Positions 1 through 8,650 are shown, counted from the stretch's first letter. The stretch is DNA of 19,564 nt from JALYUA01 sp038329555 (GCA_038329555.1 JBBQNC010000036.1:1-19564); one strand, 5' to 3'. Notes: generated by a model not told the origin, from the letters alone. Numbers and translations are program-made.

Positions 1-1843
1 GCCCCGGCCCGAAGCCGGGCCCGCACCAGGACTGCGGGTTGCGGCCGCGGCCGGAGGGTACGAGGTGGCCCCTCGACTCTCCGGCGAGCCGGGAATCGGG
101 CGCCTCGATCTGGCGGCCCACGGCTCCCGATCCCGGGAACACCGTGAGCTCGCGCGCAACCTTGCCGTATCCGTGCTCCCGGGCGGCGGAGATCACCAGA
201 GCGGCCTGGAGGAGATCGGCGTAGCTTCCATTCGTGCAGGATCCGATCAGCGCCTTATCGAAGGTGATCCGCTCCCGCGCCACGTCCCTCGCCGGAAACG
301 CGTTGCCGGGCGAAAACGGCTTCGCGATCATCGGGGCGATTTCCGAGAGGTCGAACGATTCGTCGATCTCGTACCGGGCGTCGGTTCCCGGCGTCAGCCG
401 CGGATAGGGCAGGGCGAGGCCCTTCTCCCGGTACCAGGCCTCGGTGATCTCGTCCTGGGCGAAGATGCCGTTCAACGCCTCCGCCTCCGCCATCATGTTC
501 GCGATCGTGTTGCGAAACGGCATCGCGAGCTGTCGGTCCGCGTCGACGAACTCGACCGACATGCCTTGAGACTGCTTCGCTCCCCAGCGGCGTAGGAGCT
601 CGAGCACGATGTCCTTGCCGCTGACCCAGGGCTGGAGCGTTCCGCGGAAGACGACGCGGCGCTGCCGCGCCACCGTGAAGTAGATCGCTCCCGTCGCCCA
701 TCCGAAGCCGAGCGTCGTGGAGCCGACGCCGAAGCCGACCGCGCCGTAGGCCCCGTATGCGCGGCTGTGGGAGTCCGCGCCCGGAATGAACATGCCGGGG
801 AGCACGAGCCCCTGCTCCGGAAAGTAGAAGTGGAAGATGCCGTCGCCCGGATCGGCGTACCACGGCTTGCCGATCCCCTGGATCCGCGCGAAGTCGCGCC
901 CGATCGAGGTCTGCTTCTCGTCGGCGTCCTTGCCGGTGAAGACAAAATGGTCGTTCGCAATCGCGGCCTGGCGCGGGTAGATCGTGTTGCCGCCGGTGAT
1001 CTGGTTGAACGTGTGAATCGCGAAAGGGGCGGTGCCGTCGGACGCGGGAAGCACGTCGGCGAATACCCGGAGCGTCGCTCCCGGCCGCACCTCGGCGTTC
1101 TTGTCTACGCGGTGCGCCCAGACGATCTGCTCGGTGGTCGTCATGCGACGCGCCGTTTCCGCGTCGGGCCAGACGATCTGCGGCGTCGCGAGGACGGACT
1201 CGCGGAATTCCCGCCTGCCGAGCGCGAAGATGCCTCCGCTCGAACGGATCTCCTCCTCCTTCGGCGTCAACGGGACGGGCGTGTAGCTCTTTCCCTGCCT
1301 CTCGTTCGTCAACGCGCGCGTGCCCGGATCGAAGACGAAAACGTCGCCGTCCCGGGCGTCCGCGACGGCCTGCGGGCTCTGGACGACGTGCAGACCCAGG
1401 TTGAAGGCGTTGCGCCGGAAGATGTCCCCCATGTTGTTTCCGCAGACGACCACGAGCTCGCGGCCTGCCTCTTCCGCCACGCCTTTCAGCCCCGCCGGGC
1501 TCATCTCCCGCGACGATCCGATCGCGAAACGATCTCCGGCGACGACGAACGTCTGACCCGCATGGACGCGCCGGCGGAAGTCCGGCATCAGGTATCGGAA
1601 CGAGCCCGCCTTCCACCGTTCGTCCAGAGTCGCGAGGCTCTCGGAAACGCAGTCCGCCGCCGGCGTGATCTGGTCGGTGTCGATCGCGTCGAGCTTCCGG
1701 CCGGACGTCTTGGGATCCCAGAAGATGAGCGCCTCGCCGCGGATCGGGGGGTGATCCGCCAGGGTCGCCGGAGGCGCGGTCCCCGCGGAGATCTCTTCCG
1801 GCAGGACTCCCGGCTGAAATCGCGCTTTGGGAATCTGGTGCAT
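1..1843 (-). CDS. Aconitase-superfamily hydratase, swivel domain first (3' end outside the window)
   Basis: The frame is open for 614 codons from ATG at 1843 to the window edge; GAGGAG lies four bases upstream of the ATG. Residues about 55-155 resemble the LeuD-type swivel domain (DTDQITPA, GSSREMSPAGLKG, DIFRRNAFNLG). Residues about 270-614 resemble the LeuC/aconitase catalytic part (HTFNQITGGN, FPEQGLVLPG, GADSHS, then IGSCTN with cluster cysteine C536). Swivel-before-catalytic order occurs in AcnB, but the AcnB HEAT domain is absent. The family dehydrates and rehydrates hydroxy-acids through a [4Fe-4S] cluster. C607 falls in a CGPG motif where aconitases have CGPC, so the third cluster ligand appears as glycine (G610), only 14-16 bases from the window edge. 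The substrate (citrate, isopropylmalate, homocitrate or other) cannot be decided. The gene is divergent from the transporter at 1940. Confidence 0.85.
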   Translation of the reverse strand, partial: MHQIPKARFQPGVLPEEISAGTAPPATLADHPPIRGEALIFWDPKTSGRKLDAIDTDQITPAADCVSESLATLDERWKAGSFRYLMPDFRRRVHAGQTFVVAGDRFAIGSSREMSPAGLKGVAEEAGRELVVVCGNNMGDIFRRNAFNLGLHVVQSPQAVADARDGDVFVFDPGTRALTNERQGKSYTPVPLTPKEEEIRSSGGIFALGRREFRESVLATPQIVWPDAETARRMTTTEQIVWAHRVDKNAEVRPGATLRVFADVLPASDGTAPFAIHTFNQITGGNTIYPRQAAIANDHFVFTGKDADEKQTSIGRDFARIQGIGKPWYADPGDGIFHFYFPEQGLVLPGMFIPGADSHSRAYGAYGAVGFGVGSTTLGFGWATGAIYFTVARQRRVVFRGTLQPWVSGKDIVLELLRRWGAKQSQGMSVEFVDADRQLAMPFRNTIANMMAEAEALNGIFAQDEITEAWYREKGLALPYPRLTPGTDARYEIDESFDLSEIAPMIAKPFSPGNAFPARDVARERITFDKALIGSCTNGSYADLLQAALVISAAREHGYGKVARELTVFPGSGAVGRQIEAPDSRLAGESRGHLVPSGRGRNPQSWCGPGFGPG

Positions 1844-1939
1844 TCCGCTCCTCGGTTTCGCAGCCCGCGGGATGGTACATCCGCGCGCCGCCGGCCCACC
1901 GCTTTACGTCCCCGACGTTTCCGCCCATGATGGCGGCGC

Positions 1940-3163
1940 ATGACAGACTCCACAACAGAGACGGGCGGAGCGAATCATCCCGCTCCCGGGCGGGGCGCAC
2001 ACCACCCCTCCCGGGTCGCGAAAGCGATCCTCGGCGTCCCGTGGAGCGACGCTCCGGCGCTTCTGCCGGGGCTTTTCCTCGCGGTCGCCGTCATGCTCGC
2101 GGCCCACACGGCCGCCGGACTCCTCGGACGAGGGGTCCTGACCCTCCAGGGAATCGATCCCGCCGGCAAGCCGTCGCCGATCTCGGGAATCATGGTCGCG
2201 ATCGTCCTCGGGATGCTCATCGCGAACGCCGCGCGGCTGCCATCCATCTTTTCGCCGGGACTCCAGTTCGCCATGAAAAAGATGCTTCGGCTCGGGATCA
2301 TCCTCGTCGGCATCCGCCTTTCCGTCTTCGACGTGATCGCACTCGGCGCTCTCGCGGTGCCCGTGGTCGCCACGATCGTAGTCGTCGCCCTCCTCGTGAC
2401 GACGGCGTTCGCGCGCCGCGTGGGCGTTTCGGAGCGATTCGGGACTCTCACGGCCGCGGCGACGGCCATCTGCGGAGTGACCGCGGCGCTCGCCGTCGCT
2501 CCGGTGATCGATGCGGACGACCGGGAGGTGGCCTATACGGTCGCCATCGTCACCCTGTTCGGCGCCATCGCGATGTTCGTCGATCCCTATCTGGCGCACG
2601 CGGTGTTCGGGGGTACGTCGGCGTCGGTGGGCCTCTTCCTCGGCACGGGAATCCACGACACGTCCCAGGTGATGGGCGCCGCGCTTTCGTACAAGGAGCT
2701 CTTCCACGACGAACGGGCGTTGAAGGTCGCGACGGTCACGAAGCTCACGCGAAACGTGTTCCTGGCGGCGGTCGTTCCCGCGCTCGCGTTCCGGCACGCG
2801 CGAAGGGTGGGCGCCGGTGAGGGTCCCGCCCGAAGGGTGCGGATCGCGGCGCTCTTTCCACTCTTCGTCCTCGGTTTCCTCGCGATGGCGCTCGTGCGTT
2901 CGGGCGGCGACGGGATGCTCGCGCGCGGGAGCGCGGTCTACGGCGTCTGGGAAGCCGCGGGATGGGCGCACGTGACGAAGGCCGTCGGCGAGGCATGGGC
3001 GGGCGCCGCCCTCGCGACGGCGATGGCGGGGGTGGGGCTCACGACCCGGTTCGAGGTATTTCGAGGCCTCGGCGCGAAGCCGCTGTACGTCGGGGCGGTC
3101 TCGGCGACCGTCGTCAGCGCACTCGCGCTCCTCCTCGCCGCGCTCGTCGGCCCGAGGATGTGA
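1940..3163 (+). CDS. YeiH/UPF0324-family inner-membrane transporter (putative sulfate-exporter family)
   Basis: 407-residue hydrophobic protein with about ten predicted membrane segments after a polar N-terminal tail of about 35 residues. Family signatures include LRLGIILVGIRLSVFDVIALGA, a TAAATAICGVTAALAVAPVI segment, EVAYTVAIVTLFG, the GTGIHDTSQVMGAAL motif and ATVTKLTRNVFLA. These match the conserved YeiH family, often labelled putative sulfate exporter; the true substrate of most members is unproven. The ATG at 1940 is chosen because the match to the family begins soon after it; the Shine-Dalgarno is weak (GGCGG). It sits 96 bp from the divergent hydratase gene, so one short region must serve both, and about 300 bp upstream of the cytochrome operon, which has its own promoter-like sequence. 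A functional link to the operon is not shown. Confidence 0.85.
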   Translation: MTDSTTETGGANHPAPGRGAHHPSRVAKAILGVPWSDAPALLPGLFLAVAVMLAAHTAAGLLGRGVLTLQGIDPAGKPSPISGIMVAIVLGMLIANAARLPSIFSPGLQFAMKKMLRLGIILVGIRLSVFDVIALGALAVPVVATIVVVALLVTTAFARRVGVSERFGTLTAAATAICGVTAALAVAPVIDADDREVAYTVAIVTLFGAIAMFVDPYLAHAVFGGTSASVGLFLGTGIHDTSQVMGAALSYKELFHDERALKVATVTKLTRNVFLAAVVPALAFRHARRVGAGEGPARRVRIAALFPLFVLGFLAMALVRSGGDGMLARGSAVYGVWEAAGWAHVTKAVGEAWAGAALATAMAGVGLTTRFEVFRGLGAKPLYVGAVSATVVSALALLLAALVGPRM

Positions 3164-3471
3164 TCCCGGGATTCTGGATCCATCCGCCCGCATGCGGGTT
3201 CCTGGTTCGCCCGCAGCTGCGTGGAGAACTATGGCATCGACGTGTTTCGATGTGCATCCTGAACGGGCGGGGCAAGGTGGTGATTGTGAGGAGTCGCCGT
3301 CCACGCCGAATCCGGGAATGGACCACGGAGTCTCCACCGGACTGGCGGTGAGAGTCCCGCTTCTGTTGGTGTTCTACCCATTTTGACTTCTCCGCCGGCT
3401 AAGCCGTAGCATTCCAAGTCAGCCACAACGAGCCGGCGTCCCCTGGGGTCGTTTTTCCCGAGGTGACAATC
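3164..3471. other. Intergenic region before the cytochrome operon
   Basis: No convincing gene. It holds a perfect 12-bp palindrome CCCGCATGCGGG at 3187-3198, 23 bp after the transporter stop and without a following T-run. It also holds an imperfect inverted repeat at 3331-3353 (TCTCCACC against GGTGAGA), a promoter-like pair at 3383-3412, and the ribosome binding site GAGGTGA at 3460-3466 for the first cytochrome gene. Confidence 0.5.
3383..3412 (+). promoter_or_regulatory. Candidate sigma70-type promoter of the cytochrome operon
   Basis: TTGACT (3383-3388) resembles a -35 box and TAGCAT (3407-3412) a -10 box, with an 18-bp spacer and a leader of about 50 nt to the ATG at 3472. It is the best such pair in the gap and is placed correctly, but in GC-rich DNA this is only suggestive. 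Confidence 0.35.
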
Positions 3472-5322
3472 ATGAGAAGTTCTCTTCGAACGTCGCGGTT
3501 CGGGTCGGTCGTGGGAAGTGTCTGGGTTCTCGCCTCGCTGGCGATTCTCGTTTTCCTTGGTTCGGCGGGTCGGGCAGCGGCGCAACAGAATGCCGCCGGG
3601 ACGAAAACGCAAGAGGACGCGGCCAAGGAGCACGCGAAGCTCTTCGTCGAGAACCGTTTCCCTTCCGCGACGGCATGTCGCACCTGTCATCCCGGCCATT
3701 TTGACGAGTGGTCGGTGTCGCAGCACGCGTACTCTCAGTTGAGCCCCGTCTTCAACGCCATGGCCGGGAAGATCTCGAAGCTGACCAATGGCACCAACGG
3801 CGATTTCTGCATCCGCTGTCACACCCCGATCGGGATGAATCTGAGCGAGAAGACCTTCATGTCGCAGATGGACCGTCACCCCACGTCCCGCGAGGGCATT
3901 ACTTGCGTTGCCTGTCACCGGGTCAGCAAGGCCTACGGCAAGATCAGCGGCCGCGAGGCCATCGTCGAGGGGAGCATCTTCCAGCCCGTGTACGGGCCGA
4001 CGGGCGACGCGGAGTTGAAGCGCGTGCTCTCGAAGCCCGACGAGTACCGCGTGGTCACCGATCCCAAGCAACAGGGGCGTGCGATTCACACCGGCGTGGT
4101 CAAGTTCTTCGAGCTCACTCAGCCGGGCTTCTGCGGGTCCTGCCATGACGTCACTCTGGTCAATGGATTCCGGCTGGAGGAAGCCTTCAGCGAGTTCAAG
4201 GCCTCGCCGGCCGCCAGAAAGGGGATCAAGTGCCAGGACTGCCACATGGGCAACGAGCCCGGCAAACCCTCGGGCTTCCGTGAGGAACCAGCCGCCCTCG
4301 TCGGCGGCGTCCCGACGCGCCCGCGCAAGAGAACCGACCACCGTTTCGCCGGGCCGGACTACTCGGTCATCCACCCGGCGCTCTTTCCATTCAACGAACG
4401 CGCCCAGCAGCTGGCGACGATGCGGCAGTGGCTGCAGTTTGACTGGAAGGCCGGCTGGGGAACCGACGCCTTCGAGAAAAAAGTGCCTGCGGACTTCCAG
4501 TTCCCGGAGCACTGGAAATCGGTGGACGACCGCTACGACGCCCGCGAGGTCATCGAGACCAACCTGAAGCGCCTCGCCGAGATCGCCGAGCTGCGCAAGA
4601 AGGTGCTGCAGAATGGCTATCAGTTCTCCGATGTACGCGTCGTCAAGGCGGACGCCAGCGGCATCAAGGTCGAGGTGGTAATCAAGAACGCCACGGAAGG
4701 TCACAACATCCCGACCGGCTTCACGAACGAGCGCTTGGTCTGGCTGCACGCCGTCGTCACGGACGCCGACGGCAAGGTCGTCTTCGAGTCCGGCGACCTG
4801 GATCCCAACGGCGATCTCAGGGACTCCCATTCCGTCTACGTCCACGACGGCCGCCTCCCACGCGATCCTCAACTCTTCAACCTGCAATCCAAGTTCCTGA
4901 CAACCAACATCCGGGGCGGAGAGCGGGAGCAGATCCTGTCGGTCAACACCTCCATCGACCCGCTCCCGTACATACGGCCCGACACCCAACCCACTTTTCT
5001 CCTGGGCCGCACCGCGGGCGCACGCATCCACAAGCAGGGAATTCCGGCCCTCGGCCATCGGAATCACAGCTACGTTATCGGAGCATCCAGGCTGACGGGC
5101 AGAGGGCCTTACGCTGTCAAGATCGAATTGAAGGCCGCCATGGTCCCGGTCAACCTGATCTCCGACATCCAGGACGTGGGCTTCGACTACTCGATGAGCC
5201 CGGCGGAGCTCGCCCGGAACGTCGTGGCGGGCCACCAGGTGCTCTGGAGCCGCGAGCTCACAGCGGATACAGCCGGAGGCAGTCGCAAAGCTGGCGCGTC
5301 GGCCGGAGGAAGCGACCCATGA
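3472..5322 (+). CDS. Secreted pentaheme cytochrome c (cytochrome c554-like clan)
   Basis: 616 residues. The start is ATG 3472 rather than the in-frame GTG 3463, because GAGGTGA at 3460-3466 is well spaced for the ATG and covers the GTG. An N-terminal signal peptide (hydrophobic residues about 15-33, likely cleavage after AAA at 35-37) exports it to the periplasm. Five CxxCH haem-c sites start at residues 69, 113, 145, 221 and 254. The first sits in CRTCHPGHFDEW, a pattern like that of cytochrome c554-type proteins. No CxxCK site typical of NrfA nitrite reductase is present. The haem-free C-terminal half contains GHNIPTGF at 410-417 and a beta-rich stretch, an arrangement I associate with other multiheme cytochromes. 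The stop overlaps the next gene's ATG (ATGA), coupling it to the barrel protein. It is probably a periplasmic or outer-membrane-associated electron carrier or terminal oxidoreductase; the substrate is unknown. Confidence 0.88.
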   Translation: MRSSLRTSRFGSVVGSVWVLASLAILVFLGSAGRAAAQQNAAGTKTQEDAAKEHAKLFVENRFPSATACRTCHPGHFDEWSVSQHAYSQLSPVFNAMAGKISKLTNGTNGDFCIRCHTPIGMNLSEKTFMSQMDRHPTSREGITCVACHRVSKAYGKISGREAIVEGSIFQPVYGPTGDAELKRVLSKPDEYRVVTDPKQQGRAIHTGVVKFFELTQPGFCGSCHDVTLVNGFRLEEAFSEFKASPAARKGIKCQDCHMGNEPGKPSGFREEPAALVGGVPTRPRKRTDHRFAGPDYSVIHPALFPFNERAQQLATMRQWLQFDWKAGWGTDAFEKKVPADFQFPEHWKSVDDRYDAREVIETNLKRLAEIAELRKKVLQNGYQFSDVRVVKADASGIKVEVVIKNATEGHNIPTGFTNERLVWLHAVVTDADGKVVFESGDLDPNGDLRDSHSVYVHDGRLPRDPQLFNLQSKFLTTNIRGGEREQILSVNTSIDPLPYIRPDTQPTFLLGRTAGARIHKQGIPALGHRNHSYVIGASRLTGRGPYAVKIELKAAMVPVNLISDIQDVGFDYSMSPAELARNVVAGHQVLWSRELTADTAGGSRKAGASAGGSDP

Positions 5323-6923
5323 ACGCGAGGGGCCGCTTTATTCCACGAGCCGTGCTCGCGCTGTTTCTGAGCGGCATGATCGGGCAGGCCGGCGCGGCCC
5401 GCGCGGACGGCGGCCCGGACGAACTGGCGCCGCCGGCGGAAAAGATCTCCCCGGCGCCGGTCGTAGCGTCGCAGCCCGGCGCCGGCACCTCTGTGAATCT
5501 TGCGCCGGATCCGGAGGAGCCCCGGCAGACATCCGAAGAAAAGCCCGAGAAGTCCCCGTCCGAGAAGCCGGCCGCTGCCGGCAATAAGGTCCAGGAAGGC
5601 AAACCCTCGACCGACGAGAACGGCGACACCAGCCGGCTGTCTGAAGATCCGATCCCTCTCGAAAAACTACCCGTCCGGCCAAATCCGCTGATAGAGCTCG
5701 GCCAGCACTTCCTGGGGACCGGAACCCTTCCAAAGGGTTTCACCCTGCCGGGCGGGGCGACATGGCAGCCTGCTTTCCTCACGTGGGGCACCCTGCGCTC
5801 CGCCATCCACGACGTGGAGGCCGGCAACAACACGCGGCAAGCGGCCTGGCTGAACCGGGCGGATATCTTCGGACAGCTCAACCTAACCCCCACTGAGCGC
5901 GTGATCGCGAGCTTCCGGCCGCTCGATGAAAACGGCAAGTTCGCTGGAGTGACTTTCTCTCCCAGGCGGCGGACTGAGAACGACCACTACAACGGCGTCG
6001 TGCGAACCCTCTATTTCGAAGGAGACTTCGGAGAGATGTTCCCCGATCTCGATCCGTCGGACTCCCACCTGCTCGACTACGGCCTCGCGGTGGGGCGGAT
6101 GCCGCTATCTTTCCAGGAAGGTATGCTGATCAACGATGCGATCAACGCGTTCGGCGTCGTCCGCAACTCGCTGCGCCCGTTGGCCTCGGCCTCGAACCTG
6201 CGGCTCACCGGTCTTTTCAGCTGGGGCAACGTGAACCGGGGCGGAAACGACGTTCTGGACAAATCCGCCAGGCTCTTCGGCCTCTTCAGTCAGTTCGAAC
6301 TGTCCACGAGCGTCGCGGATATCGACTTCGCCTACGTCGACGCCGACGCCAAAACCGGCAGGGGCGTCTACGGGGGCATCTCCTCGGTGCAGCGTATCTG
6401 GGGCTGGCTCAACACGACCTTCCGCGTGCTGGGTTCCTACGCCGTTCACCAGCAGACGACGTCGGTCGGCAGCGGCGTCCTGCTTTATAGCGCGATTTCC
6501 TGGACCCCGACGGGCACCGACGACATCGTCTACGTCGATACCTACGGCGCCATCCATAACTACACGCCGGCGGCGCGGGACGCCGGCCTCGGCGGGCCGC
6601 TGACCAATGTCGGAATCCTATACGAGAGCGTCGGTCTCGGTAGCGGCTACGGGGCCGTCCTGCCCAACCAGGCTAGGGACTCCTTCGGTGCGGCGATCGG
6701 CTACCAGAAGTTCTTCAACCACACGCGGACTCAGGTCATCTTCGAATTGGGAGGGCGCAAAGGTACTGCGACTCCGGACAAGCGGTCGCAGGGCGCCCTT
6801 GCCGTACGCTTCCAACAGGCGATCGGCCGACATCTGATCGCCCGGGTCGAAGGCTTCGCACACGCTCGCGAGAGCCAGTCTCCGCGCTACGGGGCTCGTT
6901 ATGAGCTGTTTGTCAAATACTAG
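5319..6923 (+). CDS. Outer-membrane beta-barrel (porin-like) protein, possible cytochrome conduit partner
   Basis: 534 residues, ATG overlapping the upstream stop as ATGA, with GGAGGA eight bases upstream. It has a signal peptide (RAVLALFLSGM, likely cleavage near AARA at about 29), then a low-complexity Pro/Glu/Lys-rich periplasmic stretch (about 30-115). The remainder alternates polar and hydrophobic residues with many aromatics and glycines, typical of outer-membrane strands, and ends in an aromatic residue (FVKY), as barrel proteins do for BAM recognition. I could not assign a named porin family and saw no N-terminal CxxC as in MtrB. Its coupling to a multiheme cytochrome gene suggests a porin-cytochrome pair that passes electrons across the outer membrane. 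A simple solute porin is the alternative. Confidence 0.75.
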   Translation: MNARGRFIPRAVLALFLSGMIGQAGAARADGGPDELAPPAEKISPAPVVASQPGAGTSVNLAPDPEEPRQTSEEKPEKSPSEKPAAAGNKVQEGKPSTDENGDTSRLSEDPIPLEKLPVRPNPLIELGQHFLGTGTLPKGFTLPGGATWQPAFLTWGTLRSAIHDVEAGNNTRQAAWLNRADIFGQLNLTPTERVIASFRPLDENGKFAGVTFSPRRRTENDHYNGVVRTLYFEGDFGEMFPDLDPSDSHLLDYGLAVGRMPLSFQEGMLINDAINAFGVVRNSLRPLASASNLRLTGLFSWGNVNRGGNDVLDKSARLFGLFSQFELSTSVADIDFAYVDADAKTGRGVYGGISSVQRIWGWLNTTFRVLGSYAVHQQTTSVGSGVLLYSAISWTPTGTDDIVYVDTYGAIHNYTPAARDAGLGGPLTNVGILYESVGLGSGYGAVLPNQARDSFGAAIGYQKFFNHTRTQVIFELGGRKGTATPDKRSQGALAVRFQQAIGRHLIARVEGFAHARESQSPRYGARYELFVKY

Positions 6924-6960
6924 CAGCCGAACGCGCGAGGCACGGTCTCCGGCTCTTTCC

Positions 6961-6977
6961 CCGCGGCCTTGCCGCGG
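6961..6977 (+). other. Intra-operon hairpin between barrel and reductase genes
   Basis: Perfect 7-bp GC-only stem CCGCGGC / GCCGCGG with a CTT loop, in the only sizeable gap inside the operon (78 bp), 37 nt after the barrel stop. No U-run follows, so a full Rho-independent terminator is unlikely. It could stabilise or process the upstream mRNA or attenuate downstream expression. Confidence 0.45.
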
Positions 6978-7001
6978 ACTGGAGGCGAGCCCGGTGCCGC
7001 G

Positions 7002-8615
7002 ATGACCTTACTCCAGGTACTCGGCGTCCTGGTGGTCGCCGCGGCAGCCTACCAACTCTGGCTCGTCATCGCCCTGGCCTCCCGGCGGGCCTCTCAAGAG
7101 GACGAGCAACGCCGGCTGACCCTGGACCTGCTTCACGAGCGCGTCCTGGCTGCGCGCAAGGCGCGGCTGTTCGGAGAGGCGCTGCAAGAGCTGTCCTGGA
7201 GCGGCTACCGGAAGTTCATCGTGGTCAAGAAGGTTCGCGAGGACGCGTTCGACGACCGTTACGTCACTGTCGCGATGGACCTCGGCGCCGACCGAGCGCC
7301 CAACCTGATCCGGGAGGACCGTCCCGAGGTTCATCCGATGGAGGGCGATTCCGTCGTCCTCGGTCGGGTCGGAGCCGACATCCTGATCGACAGTGGCGCC
7401 GTCAGCACTCGCCACGCCAGGATCTTCCGCCAGGGCCATGATTGGTTCCTCGAGGACCTCAAGAGCTTGAACGGGACGCTCGTGAACATGCAGAGAGTCA
7501 ACGGCGCACCGGTCCGGCTCCGCCCGAACGATCACATCCGAATTGCCGTCGTCGATTTTCGCTTCGAGCTTCCCGGGAAAAGGAGCGAGAGCAGCGGTGT
7601 TTCGCGAGTCTGCTCGCTGTATCTCGCGCCTCACGACGGAAAGCCTCTCCCTCCGTTCCTACCCGGGCAGTACCTGACGTTCCAGTTGCGGATCCCCGAG
7701 ACCGACTCTCCGACGATCCGCTGCTACTCCCTCTCAGACTGCCATCACGACAACCACTACCGGGTGACGGTCAAGCGTCTTCCACCGGAAGACAAGCCGG
7801 AGCTGCCGCCCGGCCTCTCCTCCGCCTTCTTCCACGACCAGGTCCAAGAGGGTGACATCCTGGACATTCAGGCGCCGCGCGGACGGTTCCACCTGGACCC
7901 GTCCAAGAACCATCCCGTGGTGTTGATCGGCGGCGGAATCGGACTGACGCCGGTCCTGAGCATACTGAACGGCATTGTTGCCTCGGGCTCCAAGCGCGAG
8001 ACCTGGTTCTTCTACGGGGTCCGCAACGGGCTCGAGCACGTAATGAAGGAACACCTCGAACGGGTCGCGCGGGAGCGCGAAAACGTCCGGCTCCATGTGT
8101 GCTACAGCGAGCCCACCGCCAGCGACGTGGAGGGGCGCGACTATCTCCACGGCGAGCGCGTGACGGTCCATCTGCTCAAGCGGCTGTTGCCGTCGAACAA
8201 CTACGAGTTCTACACGTGCGGTCCACCGCCCATGATGAACCAGGTCATCGAAGAACTGCTGGCCTGGGGGGTTCCCGAGTCCCGGATCCACTACGAGGCG
8301 TTCGGCCCGGCTACCATCAAGAGAGTCACGCACACGGAGGTCCCGGTCGCGGGCATCCCGAGCTTCAAGGTGACCTTCGCACGCTCCGGCAAGGAATGCG
8401 CCTGGGACCCCGCCGCCGCGTCGTTGCTCGACTTCGCCGCCGCCAATGGCGTGCGGATCGATTCGGGCTGCCGGGCCGGCAAATGCGGCACTTGCGTCAC
8501 CGCCGTGCGCTCCGGCCAGTTCTCATACAGAATCGACCCGGGAGCGGTGGTCGGACCCGGCACATGCCTGACGTGCATCTCAGTCCCGAAGGCGGACCTC
8601 GTACTCGACGCTTGA
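7002..8615 (+). CDS. Membrane-anchored FHA - FAD/NAD(P)H reductase - [2Fe-2S] ferredoxin fusion
   Basis: 537 residues from ATG 7002; GGAGG at 6981-6985 is unusually far (16 nt), and no better in-frame start is seen. Residues 4-27 form one membrane anchor, followed by a basic helical linker. Residues about 115-190 are an FHA domain with G121-R122, STRHAR (135-140) and NGT (157-159), so the phosphothreonine-binding residues look intact. Residues about 201-300 are a ferredoxin-reductase FAD domain (RCYS 240-243). Residues about 305-435 are the NAD(P) domain (GGGIGLTP 310-317, CGPPPMM 406-412). Residues about 453-537 are a plant-type ferredoxin with ligands C490, C495, C498 and probably C525. The last three modules resemble Hcr and phthalate-dioxygenase-reductase-type enzymes, which pass electrons from NAD(P)H through flavin to a partner. 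The fused FHA is odd and suggests recruitment or control by Ser/Thr phosphorylation. The partner is probably an operon neighbour. Confidence 0.88.
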   Translation: MTLLQVLGVLVVAAAAYQLWLVIALASRRASQEDEQRRLTLDLLHERVLAARKARLFGEALQELSWSGYRKFIVVKKVREDAFDDRYVTVAMDLGADRAPNLIREDRPEVHPMEGDSVVLGRVGADILIDSGAVSTRHARIFRQGHDWFLEDLKSLNGTLVNMQRVNGAPVRLRPNDHIRIAVVDFRFELPGKRSESSGVSRVCSLYLAPHDGKPLPPFLPGQYLTFQLRIPETDSPTIRCYSLSDCHHDNHYRVTVKRLPPEDKPELPPGLSSAFFHDQVQEGDILDIQAPRGRFHLDPSKNHPVVLIGGGIGLTPVLSILNGIVASGSKRETWFFYGVRNGLEHVMKEHLERVARERENVRLHVCYSEPTASDVEGRDYLHGERVTVHLLKRLLPSNNYEFYTCGPPPMMNQVIEELLAWGVPESRIHYEAFGPATIKRVTHTEVPVAGIPSFKVTFARSGKECAWDPAAASLLDFAAANGVRIDSGCRAGKCGTCVTAVRSGQFSYRIDPGAVVGPGTCLTCISVPKADLVLDA

Positions 8616-8650
8616 AAAAAGAGCCGCACCAATACTTTGAAGGGGATCTC

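Noticed and set aside
255..2000. 581-codon minus-strand open frame over the aconitase-like gene
   Set aside because: It is a shifted-frame shadow: Arg/Gly-rich with no family motifs. The correct frame, starting at 1843, gives clear swivel and aconitase motifs and stays open to the edge.
1904..3337. 477-codon minus-strand frame opposite the transporter gene
   Set aside because: Composition is Arg/Asp/His-rich antisense noise of GC-rich DNA, whereas the plus strand encodes a conserved YeiH-family protein.
3229..5235. 668-codon minus-strand frame opposite the pentaheme cytochrome gene
   Set aside because: Antisense shadow; the plus strand has a signal peptide and five CxxCH sites.
8099..8650. 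In-frame 5' extension of the tetraheme cytochrome gene
   Set aside because: The extension lies inside the reductase coding sequence; the signal peptide and ribosome binding site place the start at 8651.
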